DNA of 64,000 nt from Mauremys mutica (lineage: Eukaryota; Chordata; Testudines; Geoemydidae): contig NC_059081.1 of the NCBI RefSeq assembly GCF_020497125.1, positions 62,702,768-62,766,767 of the forward strand, in the 5' to 3' direction. Position 1 is the stretch's first letter, and each line of letters starts with the position of its first letter. The notes beneath the pieces were generated by a model. It made no database searches and was not told where the DNA came from. It saw only the letters and a list, made by a program, of their open reading frames with translations. Of the stretch, positions 34,001 to 44,650 are shown one piece after another. A program made the translations under genes and the position numbers.

Positions 34001-37000
34001 GAGCGGATACCAGGGTGGCCGGCGGAGAGGAGCGGATAGCTGGGTTGCTGTCGGAGAGGAGCGGATATCAGGGTAGCTCACACAGTAGCGGATAGCAGAT
34101 TGGCTGGCGGAGAGGGGCGGATAGCAGGGTGGCTGGCGGAGAGGAGCGGATAGCAGGGTGGCTGGCGGAGAGGAGCGGATAGCAGGGTGGCTGGCGGAGA
34201 GGAGCGGATAGCAGATTGGCTGACACAGGACCGGATAGCAGATTGGCTGGCGGAGAGGGGCGGATAGCAGGGTGGCTGGCAAAGAGGAGCGGATAGCAGA
34301 GTGGCTGGCAAAGAGAAGCAGATAGCAGGGAGGCTGGCGGAGAGGAGCGGATAGCAGGGTTGCTGTCGGAGAGGAGCGGATAGTAGGGTGGATGACACAG
34401 GATCGGATGGCAGGGTGGCTGGCAGAGAGGAGCGGATAGCAGGGTGGCTGGCGGAGAGGAGCGGATAGCAGATTGTCTGGTGGAGAGGGGCGGATAGCAG
34501 ATTGGCTGGCGGAGAGGGGCGGATAGCAGATTGGCTGGCGGAGAGGAGCGGATAGCAGATTGGCTGTTGGAGAGGAGCGGATAGGAGATTGGCTGACACA
34601 GCAGCGGATAGCAGGGTGGCTGGCGGAGTGGAGCGGATAGCAGATTGGCAGGCGGAGAGGAGTTGATAGCATGGTGGCTGACACAGGGGCGGATAGCAGA
34701 TTGGCTGGCGGAGAGGAGCGGATAGCAGATTGTCTGGCGGAGAGGAGCGGATAGCAGATTGGCTGGCGGAGAGGAGCGGATATCAGGGTGGCAGGCGGAG
34801 AGGAGCGGATAGCAGGGTGGCTGACACAGGAGCGGATAGCAGATTGGCTGGCGGAGAGGAGCGGATAGCAGATTGGCTGGCGGAGAGGAGTGGATAGCAG
34901 CTTGGCTGGCAAAGAGGATCGGAGAGCACATTGGCTGGCAAAGTGGAGCGGATAGCAGATTGGCTGGCGGAGAGGAGCGGATAGCAGATTGGCTGACGGA
35001 GAGGAGCGGATAGCATGGTGGCTGATACTGGAGCGGATAGCAGGGTGGCTGACACAAGAGCGGATAGCAGATTGGCTGGCGGAGAGGGGCGGATAGCAGG
35101 GTGGCTGGCGGAGAGGAGCGGATTGCAGGGTGGCTGGCGGACAGGAGCGAATAGCAGGATGGCTGGCGGAGAGGAGCGGATAGCATGGTGGCTGATACTG
35201 GAGCGGATAGCAGGGTGGCTGACACAGGAGCGGATAGCAGATTGGCTGGCGGAGAGGGGCGGATGGCAGGGTGGATGGCGGAGAGAGGCGGATGGCAGGG
35301 TGGATGGCGGAGAGAGGCGGATAGCAGGGTGGCTAACTGAGAGGGGCGGATAGCAGATTGGCTTGCAGAGAGGAGCGGATAGCAGCTTGGCTGGCAAAGA
35401 TAAGCCGATAGCACATTGGCTGGCAAAGTGGAGCGGATAGCAGATTGGCTGGCGGAGAGTAGCGGATAGCAGATTGTCTGACGGATAGGGGCGGCTAGCA
35501 GGGTGGCTGGCGGAGAGGAGCGTAGAGCAGGGTGGCTGGCGGAGAGGAGCGGAGAGCAGCGTGGCTGGCGGAGAGGAGCGGATAGCAAGGTGGCTGACAC
35601 AGGAGCGGTTTGTAGGGTGGCTGGCGGAGAGGAGCGGATAGCAGGATGGCTGGCTGAGAGGAGCGCATAGCAGGGTGTCTGGTGGAGAGGAGAGGATAGC
35701 AGATTGGGTGACAGAGGAGCGGATAGGAGATTGGCTGGCGGAGAGGAGCGGATAGCAGATTGGCTTACACAGCAGCGGATAGCAGGGTGGCTGGCGGAGT
35801 GGAGCGGATAGCAGATTGGCAGGCGGAGAGGAGCGGATAGCAGATTGTCTGGCGGATAGGAGCGGATAGCATATTGGCGGGCGGAGAGGAGCGGATATCA
35901 GGGTGGCTGGCGGAGAGGAGCGGATAGCAGGGTGGCTGACACAGGAGCGGATAGCAGATTGGCTGGCGGAGAGGAGCGGATCGCAGGGTGGCTGGCGGAT
36001 AGGAGCGGATCGCAGGGTGGCTGGCGGATAGGAGTGGATAGCTGGGTGGCTGACACAGGAGCGGATAGCCGATTGGCTGGCGGAGAGGAGCGGATAGCAG
36101 ATTGGCTGACGGAGATCGGCCGATAGCAGGATGTGTGGCGGAGAGGAGCGGATAGCATGGTGGCTGATACTGGAGCGGATAGCAGGGTGGCTGACACAGG
36201 AGCGGATAGCAGATTGGGTGGCGGAGAAGGGCGGATAGCAGGGTGGATGGCGGAGAGGGGCGGATAGCATGGTGGCTGACGGAGAGGTGTGGATATCAGA
36301 TTGGCTGGCAAAGAGAAGCCGATAGCACATTGGCTGGCAAAGTGGAGCGGATAGCAGATTGGCTGGCGGAGAGTAGCTGATAGCAGGGTGGCTGGCGGAG
36401 AGGAGCGGATAACAGGGTGACTGACAGAGGAGCGGAAAGCAGATTGACTTGCGGAGAGGGGCGGATAGCAGATTGGCTGGCCGATAGAGGCGGATAGCAG
36501 GGTGGCTGACACAGGAGCGGATAGCAGGGTGGCTGACGGAGAGGAACGGATAGCAGGGTGGCTGGCGGATAGGAGCGGATAGCAGATTGGCTGGCGGAGA
36601 GTGGCGGATAGGAGATTGGCTGGCGGAGAGGGGCGGATAGCAGATTGGCTTTAGGAGAGGGGCGGATAGCAGATTGGCTTTAGGAGACGGGTGGATAGCA
36701 GATTGGCTGGCGGAGAGGGGCGGATAGCAGATTGGCTGACAGAGTAGCGGATAGCAGATTGTCTGGCAAAGAGGAACGGATAGCAGATTGGCTGTCAAAG
36801 AGGAGCGGATAGCAGATTGGCTGACACGGGAGCGGATAGCAGGTTGGCTGGCAAAGAGGAGCGGATAGCAGAGTGGCTGACGGAGAGGAGCGGATAGCAG
36901 GGTGTCTGGCGGAGAGGAGCGGATAGCAGATTGGCTTGCGGAGAGGAGCGGATAGCAGGGTGGCTGGCGGAGAGGAGTGGATAGCAGGGTGGCTGGTAAA

Positions 37001-37140
37001 GAGGAGCGGATATCAGGGTGGCAGGCAGAGAGGAGCGGATGGCAGGGTGGCTGACTGAGAGGAGCAGATAGCAGGGTCGCTGACACAGTAGCGGATAGCA
37101 GATTGTCTGACGGAGAGTAGCGGATAGCAGATTGGCTGAC

Positions 37141-37200
37141 ACAGGAGCGGATAGCAGATTGGCTCTTGTGTCAGCCACCCAGCTATCCGCTCCTTTGTCA
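37141..37200. repeat. Direct foldback junction of the array (minus to plus, no spacer)
   Basis: Minus-orientation monomers end with GACACAGGAGCGGATAGCAG at 37139-37158. Within about 20 bp the sequence continues as plus-orientation monomers (CTATCCGCTCC from about 37182). The two sides are near-complementary, so the junction can form a hairpin with a very short loop. No retroelement is present here, unlike the other orientation switches. Confidence 0.85.
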
Positions 37201-40127
37201 GCCACCCTGCTATCCGCCCCTGTCCGCCAGCCAATCTGCTATCCGCTCCTCTCCGCCAGTCAATCTGTTATCCACTCCTGTGTCATCCAATCTGCTATCC
37301 GCTCCTCTCCGCCAGCCAATCTGCTATCCGTTCCTCTCCGCCAACCAATCTGCTATCCGCTCCTCTCCGCCAGCCACCCTGCTATCGGCTCCTGTATCAG
37401 CCAATCTGCTATCCGCTCCTGTTTAAGCCACCCTGCTATCCGCTCCTGTGTCAGCCACCCTGCTATCCGCCCCTCTCCGCCAGTCAATCTGCTATCCGCT
37501 CCTCTCCACCAGCATCCCTGCTATCCGCTCCTCTCCGCCAGCCACCTTGTTATCGGCTCCTGTGTCAGCCAATCTGCTATCCGCTCCTGTTTAAGACACC
37601 CTGCTATCTGCTCCTGTGTCAGCCACCCTGCTATCCGCCCCTCTCCGCCAGCCAGTCTGATATCCGCTCCTCTGTCAGCCAATATGCTATCCGCTCCTGT
37701 GTCAGCCACCCTGCTATCCGCTACTGTGTAAGCCACCCTGCTATCCGCTCCTGTGTCAGCCACCCTGCTATCCGCCCATCTCCGCCAGTCAATCTGCTAT
37801 CCGCTCCTCTGTCAGCCAATCTGCTATCCGCTCGTCTCTAAGCCACCCTGCTATCCGCTCCTCTCCGCCAGCCACCATGTTATCTGCTCCTCTCCGCCAG
37901 CCAATCTGCTATCCGCCCCTCTCCGCCAACCAATCCGCTCATCTCCGCCAGCCAATCTGCTATCCGCTCCTATCCGCCAGCCACCCTGCTATCCGCTACT
38001 CTCCGTCAGCCAATCTGCTATCCGCTCCTCTCCGTCAGCGACCATGCTATATGCTCCTGTGTCAGCCAGCCTGCTATATTCCCCTCTACGCCAGCCAATC
38101 TGCTATCCGCTCCTCTCCGTCAGCCAATCTGCTATCCGCTCCTCTCCGTCAGCCACCCTGCTATCCGCTCCTCTCCATCAGCCACCCTGCTATCCGCTCC
38201 TGTGTAAGCCACCCTGCTATCCGCTCCTGTGTCAGCCACCCTGCTATCCGCCCCTCTCTGCCAGTCAATCTGCTATCCGCTGCTCTGTCAGTCAATCTGC
38301 TATCCGGTCGTCTGTCAGCCACCCTGCTATCCGCTCCTCTCCGCCAGCCACCCTGCTATCCGCTCCTCTCCGCCAGCAAATCTGCTATCCGCTCCTCTCC
38401 AACAGCCAATCTGCTGTCCGCCCCTGTGTCAGCCACCTGGCTATCCGCCCCTCTCCGCCACCCAATCTGCTATCCGCCCCTCTCCGCCATCCAATCCGCT
38501 CATCTCCGCCAGCCAATCTGCTATCCGCTCCTCTCCGCCAGCCACCCTGCTATCCGCTCCTCCCCGTCAGCCAATCTGCTATCCGCTCCTCTCCGTCTGC
38601 CACCATGCTATCTGCTCCTTTGTCAGCCAGCCTGCTATCTTCCCCTCTCCGCAAGCCAATCTCCTATCCGCTCCTCTCCGCCAGTCAATCTTTTATCCAC
38701 TCCTGTGTCAGACAATCTGCTATCCGCTCCTCTACGTCAGCCAATCTGCTATCCGCTCCTCTCCGTCAGCAACCCTGCTATCCGCTTCTCTCCATCAGCC
38801 ACCCTGCTATCCGCTCCTCTCCGTCAGCCACCCTGCTATCCGCTCCTGAATCAGCCACCCTGTTATCCGCTCCTGTGTCAGCCGCCCTGCTATCCGCCCC
38901 TCTCTGCCAGTCAATCTGCTATCCGCTCCTCTCCGCCAGCCAATCTGCTATCCGCCCCTCTCCGCCAGCCAATCTGCTATCCGCCCCTCTCCGCCAGCCA
39001 ATCTGCTATCCGCCCCTCTCCGCCAGCCAATCCGCTATCCGCCCCTCTCCGCCAGCCAATCCGCTCCTCTCCGCCAGCCAATCTGCTATCCGCTCCTCTC
39101 CGCCAGCCACCCTACTATCCGCTCCTCTCCGTGAGCCAATCTGCTATCCGCTCCTCTCTGTCAGCCACCCTGCTATCCGCTCCTGTGTCAGCCACCCTGC
39201 TATCTTCCCCTCTCCGCCAGCCAATCTGCTATCCGCTCCTCTCCGCCAGTCAATCTGTTATCCACTCCTGTGTCAGCCAATCTGCTATCCGCTCCTCTCC
39301 GTCAGCCAATCTGCTATCAGCTCCTCTCCGTCAGCCACCCTGCTATCCGCTCCTGTGTCAGCCGCCCTGCTATCCGCTCCTGTGTCAGCCGCCCTGCTAT
39401 CCGCCCCTCTCTGCCAGTCAATCTGCTGTCCGCTTCTCTCCGCCAGCCAATCTGCTATCCGCCCCTCTCTGCCAGCCAATCTGCTATCCGCCTCTCTCCT
39501 CCAGCCAATCTGCTATCCGCCCCTCTCCGCCAGCCAATCCGCTCCTCTCCGCCAGCCAATCTGCTATCCGCTCCTCTCCGTTAGCTAATCTGCTATCCGC
39601 TCCTCTCGGTCCAGCCACCCTGCTATCCACTCATCTCCACCAGCCAATCTGATATCCGCTCCTGTTTCAGCCAATCTGCTATCCGCTCCTCTCCGTCAGC
39701 CACCCTGCTATCCGCTCCTGTGTCAGCCACCATGCTATCCGCTCCTGTGTCAGCCACCCTGCTATCCGCCCCTCTCCGCCTGTCAATCTGCTTTCCGCTC
39801 CTGTGTCAGCCAATCTGCTATCCGCTCCTCTCCGCCAGCCACCCTGCTATCCGCTCCTCTCTGCCAGCCAATCTGCGATCCGCTCCTCTCTCAGCCACCA
39901 TGCTATCCGCCCCTCTTTGCCATCCAATCTGCTATCCGCTCCTCTTTGCCAGCCAATCTGCTATCTGCTCCTGTGTCAGCCACCCTGCTATCCGCTCCTC
40001 TGTCAGCCACCCTGCTATCCGCCCATCTCCGCCAGCCAATCTGATATCCGCTCCTGTGTCAGCCAATCTGCTATCCGTTCCTCTCCGTCAGCCACTGTGC
40101 TATCCTCTCCTGTGTCAGCCACCCTGC
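37166..40127 (+). repeat. Satellite array block S5, plus orientation
   Basis: This plus block is rich in 27-bp TGTGTCAG monomers and in CCGCCCCTCTCCG variants. Markers such as CCTGTTTAAG (37419, 37586) and CAACAGCCAATCTGCTGTCC (near 38400) recur in block S6 about 5.2-5.4 kb further right. S5 and part of S6 are therefore direct duplicates. LTR A copy 2 interrupts the plus array at 40128. Confidence 0.95.
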
Positions 40128-40564
40128 TGTGACGTTATTGATATAAATGCGGACCATATAGAACATGGGTTGCAACCAAGGTCCTGTAGTGGCACCAAAC
40201 CTTAGGTAAAGGGGGTCATCTAAGGTGTCTAAGACCAGGTTAGGGGTTGCTGGTTATGATTATGCGGTCTGTATGTCTGTGTAACATTTTGTAGTTGAAG
40301 TTATAAGTATTGGCTCTGTACTGTCTGTATTTTGTATTATGCTCTGCCTCTGGGAAGTGTCCCAGACAAGCTGATGTCAGCCCTGCATAGCTGGGTTGAT
40401 GGCCCATTAAGGGCCATCAGCTACACAATTGACCCATGGAGAGAAGGCAGACACGCCTTGTGACTCAGCAAAGTATGAAGAAACTTGTCCATGTGACTGC
40501 AAACTCCATTTTTGCTGTAAGTTTCCACCGTGAGGACAAAGGGATTCTTACACCTGGAAAAGTC

Positions 40565-40572
40565 TATATAAG
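40565..40572 (+). promoter_or_regulatory. TATA box in LTR A copy 2
   Basis: TATATAAG, followed by GCTGATGC, is in the expected U3 position about 250 bp before AATAAA. A start site about 30 bp downstream is an inference. Confidence 0.5.
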
Positions 40573-40819
40573 GCTGATGCATCATCTCCATCTTGTCTTC
40601 AATCCTGCTTCTGACCTCTGGAAGGACTTTGCTACAAACTGAAGCTCTGCACGAAGGACTGTTGACCCATCCCAGCGGGGGATGTTCCAGAGACTTAATC
40701 TGAACCTTCAGTTTACTCCAGCACTGCTGCAAGCCTGAACTAAGAACTTTGCCATTACTGTATGTAATTGATTCCATTTAACCAATTCTACCTCTCATCT
40801 CTACCTTTTTCCGTTTGTA

Positions 40820-40825
40820 AATAAA
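40820..40825 (+). promoter_or_regulatory. Polyadenylation signal in LTR A copy 2
   Basis: AATAAACCTTTAG is conserved in all three A copies. Confidence 0.55.
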
Positions 40826-42802
40826 CCTTTAGATTTTAGACTCTAAAGGATAGGCAACAGCGTGATTTGTGGGTAAGATCTGATGTGTATATTGACCTGG
40901 GTCTAGGGCTTGGTCCTTTGGGATCGAGGGAACCTTTTTCTTTTATTGGGGTGCTGGTTTTCATAACCATTCATCCCCAGGACGAGTGCACTGGTGGTGA
41001 TGCTGGGAGACTGGAGTGTCTAAGGAAATTGCTTGTGTGACTTGTGGTTAGCCAGTGGGGTGAGACCAAAGTCCTTTTTGTCAGGCTGGTTTGGTTTGCC
41101 CTAGAGGTGGAAAAACCACAGCCTAGGGCTGTGACTGCCCTGTTTAAGCAATTGGTCCTGATTTGGCACTCTCAGTTGGGTCCCACCAGAATCGCTCCGT
41201 CACACCTGAAATCCGCCCCTATCCGCCAGTCAATCTGCTATCCGCTCCTGTGTCAGCCAATGTGCTATCCGCTTCTCTCCGCAAGCCAATGTGTTATCCG
41301 CCCCTCTCCGCCAGCCAATCTGCTATCCGCTTCTCTCCGCCAGCCAATCTGCTATCCGCCCCTCTCCGCCAGCCATTCCGCTCCTCTCCGTCAGCCAATC
41401 TTCTATCCGCTCCTCTCCGTCAGCCACCCTGCTATCCGCTCCTGTGTCAGCCAATCTGCTACCCGCTCCTCTCCGCCAGCCACCCTGCTATCCTCCCTTC
41501 TCCGCCAGTGAATCTGCTATCCGCTCCTGTTTAAGCCACCCTGCTATCCGCCCCTCTCCGCCAGCCTATCTGATATCCGCTCCTGTGTCAGCCACCCTGT
41601 TATCCGCTCCTGTGTCAGCCACCCTGCTATCCGCCCCTCTCCGCCAGTCAATCTGCTATCTGCTCCTGTGTCAGCCAATCTGCTATCCGCCTCTCTCGGC
41701 CAGGCAATCTGCTATCCGCCTCTCTCGGCCAGGCAATCTGCTATCCGCCCCTCTCCGCCAGCCAATCTGCTATCCGTCCCTCTCCGCCAGCCAATCTGCT
41801 ATCCGCTCCTCTCCGCCAGCCAATCTGCTATCCGCTCCTCTCCGCCAGCCAATCTGCTATCGGCTCCTCTCAGTCAGCCAATCTGCTATCGGCTCCTCTC
41901 CGTCAGCCACCCTGCTATCCGCTCCTCTCCGTCAGCCACCGTGCTATCCGCTCCTCTGTCAGCCACCCTGCTATACGCCCATCTCCGACAGCCAATATGC
42001 TATCCGCTCCTCTCCGCCAGCCAATATGCTATCCGCTCCTCTCCGCCAGCCAATCTGCTATCCCCCACTCTCCGCCAGCCAATCTGCAATCCGCTCCTCT
42101 CCGCCAGCCAATCTGCTATCCGCTCCTCTCCGTCTGCCACCCTGCTATCCGCTCCTGTGTCAGCCACCCTGCTATCCGCTCCTGTTACAGCCACCCTGCT
42201 ATCCGCCCCTCTCCGCCAGTCAATCTGCTATCCGCTCCTGTGTCAGCCACCCTGCTATCCGCTCCTGTGTCAGCCAACCTGCAATCCGCCCTTCTCCGCC
42301 AGTCAATCTGCTATCCGCTCCTGTGTCAGCCAATGTGCTATCCCCTTCTCTCTGCAAGCCAATGTGTTATCCGCCCCTCTCCGCCAGCCAATCTGCTATA
42401 TGCCTCTCTCCGCCAGCCAATCTGCTATCCGCCCCTCTCCGCCAGCCAATCTGCTATCCGCCCCTCTCCGACAGCCAATCTGCTATCCGCTCCTCTCCGT
42501 CAGCCAATCTGCTATCCGCTCCTCTCCGTCAGCCAATCGGCTATCTGCTCTTGTGTCAGCCACCCTGCTATCCCCTCCTTTGTCAGCCACCCTGCTATCC
42601 GCCCCTTTCCGCCAGCCAATCTGCTATCCGCTCCTCTACGCCAGTCAATCTGTTATCCACTCCTGTGTCAGCCAATCTCCTATCCGCTCCTCTCCGCCAG
42701 CCAATCTGCTATCCGTTCCTCTCCGCCAACCAATCTTCTATCCGCTCCTCTCCGCCAGCATCCCTGCTATCGGCTCCTGTGTCAGCCAATCTGCTATCCG
42801 CT

Positions 42803-43416
42803 CCTGTTTAAGCCACCCTGCTATCCGCTCCTGTGTCAGCCACCCTGCTATCCGCCCCTCTCCGCCAGTCAATCTGCTATCCGCTCCTCTCCGCCAGCAT
42901 CCCTGCTATCCGCTCCTCTCCGCCAGCCACCCTGTTATCTGCTCCTGTGTCAGCCAATCTGCTATCCGCTCCTGTTTAAGCCACCCTGCTATCTGCTCCT
43001 GTGCCAGCCACCCTGCTATCCGACCCTCTCCGCCAGCCAGTCTGATATCCGCCCCTGTGTCAGCCAATCTGCTATCCACTCCTGTTTAAGCCACCCTGCT
43101 ATCCGCTCCTGTGTCAGCCACCCTGCTATCCGCCCCTCTCCGCCAGTCAATCTGCTATCCGCTCCTCTCCGCCAGCATCCCTGCTATCCGCTCCTCTCCG
43201 CCAGCCACCCTGTTATCTGCTCCTGTGTCAGCCAATCAGCTATCCGCTCCTGTTTAAGCCACCCTGCTATCTGCTCCTGTGTCATCCACCCTGCTATTCG
43301 CCCCTCTCCGCCAGCCAGTCTGATATCCGCCCCTGTGTCAGCCAATCTGCTATCCACTCCTTTGTCAGCCACCCTGCTATCCGCCTCTGTGTAAGCCACC
43401 CTGCTATCCACTCCTG
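42803..43416 (+). repeat. Local higher-order repeat with a period of about 168 bp
   Basis: The marker CCTGTTTAAG, followed by a TGTGTCAG unit, a CCGCCCCTCTCCG unit and a CAGCATCCCTG unit, occurs at 42803 and 42971, then at 43081 and 43249. Each pair is 168 bp apart. The paired markers in S5 (37419 and 37586) are 167 bp apart, so the pattern predates the S5/S6 duplication. Confidence 0.65.
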
Positions 43417-44369
43417 TTTCAGCCACCCTGCTATCCGCCCCTCTCCGCCAGTCAATCTGCTATCCGCTCGTCTGTCAGCCACCCTGCTATCCGCTCTTCT
43501 CCGCCAGCCACCCTGCTATCCGCTCATCTCCGCCAGCAAATCTGCTATCCGCTCCTCTCCAACAGCCAATCTTCTGTCCGCTCCTGTGTCAGCCACCTGG
43601 CTATCCGCCCCTCTCCGCCAGCCAATCTGCTATCCGCCCCTCTCCGCCAGCCAATCTGCTATCCGCCCCTCTCCTCCAGCCAATCTGCTATCCGCCCCTC
43701 TCCGCCAGCCAATCCGCTCCTCTCCGCCAGACAATCTGCTATCCGCTCCTCTCCGCCAGCCAATCTGCTATCTGCTCCTCTCCGTCCAGCCAGCCTGCTA
43801 TCCGCTCCTCTCCGTCAGCCAATCTGCTATCTGCTCCTCTCCGTCCAGCCACCCTGCTATCCGCTCATCTCCGCCAGCCAATTTGATATCCGCTCCTTTG
43901 TCAGCCACCCAGCTATCCGCTCCTCTCCGTCAGCCACCCAGCTATCCGCTCCTCTCCGTCAGCCACCCAGCTATCCGCTCCTGTGTCAGCCACCATGCTA
44001 TCCGCTCCTTTGTCAGCCACCGTGCTATCCGCCCCTCTCCGCCTGTCAATCTGCTTTCCGCTCCTGTGTCAACCAATCTGCTATCCGCTCCTCTCCGCCA
44101 GCCACCCTGCTATCCGCTCCTCTCTGCCAGCCAATCTGCGATCCGCTCCTCTGTCAGCCACCATGCTATCCGCCCCTCTTTGCGATCCAATCTGCTATCC
44201 GCTCCTCTTTGCCAGCCAATCTGCTATCTGCTCCTGTGTCAGCCACCATGCTATGCGCTCCGGTTTCAGCCACCCTGCTATCCGTCCCTCTCTGCCTGTC
44301 AATCTGCTTTCCGCTCCTGTGTCAGCAAATCTGCTATCCGCCCCTCTCTGCCAGCCGATCTGCTATCCG

Positions 44370-44650
44370 CCCCTCTCCGCCAGCCAATCTGCTATCCGCC
44401 CCTCTCCGCCAGCCAATCTGCTATCCGCCCCTCTCCGCCAGCCAATCTGCTATCCGCCCCTCTCCGCCAGCCAATCTGCTATCCGCCCCTCTCCGCCAGC
44501 CAATCTGCTATCCGCCCCTCTCCGCCAGCCAATCTGCTATCCGCCCCTCTCCGCCAGCCAATCTGCTATCCGCCCCTCTCCGCCAGCCAATCTGCTATCC
44601 GCCCCTCTCCGCCAGCCAATCTGCTATCCGCCCCTCTCCGCCAGCCAATC
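44370..44650 (+). repeat. Homogeneous run of about ten identical 29-bp units
   Basis: Consecutive units of the CTATCCGCCCCTCTCCG variant with CCAGCCAATCTG repeat with no visible difference. The surrounding units vary, so this run looks recently expanded. Confidence 0.85.

Larger units (their letters stand above)
26076..37165 (-). repeat. Satellite array block S4, minus orientation
   Basis: This is the longest uninterrupted block, about 11.1 kb, with no transposon insertion. It has local variant families. GGCTGAGAAGAGCGG and GCGGAGAACAGCGG units dominate 27.3-31.4 kb. GACACGGGGGAGCGG units are frequent at 27.7-30.3 kb. GACATAGAGGAGCGG pairs mark 26.6, 27.1, 31.7 and 33.1 kb. From about 34 kb the mix resembles S2. 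It ends in a direct foldback with S5. Confidence 0.95.
40128..41204 (+). mobile_element. LTR family A, copy 2 (solo LTR)
   Basis: This 1,077-bp element runs from TGTGACG to CGTCACA, with TATATAAG at 40565-40572 and AATAAA at 40820-40825. Satellite in the same orientation lies on both sides. The flanks are CCTGC (40123-40127) and CCTGA (41205-41209), a 5-bp target duplication with one mismatch. Removing the LTR and one flank restores the known monomer variant CCTGCAATCCG. This is a simple insertion reduced to a solo LTR. It differs from copies 1 and 3 at scattered bases (for example TTTAAGCAATTGG for TTTGAGCAATTGG). Confidence 0.85.
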
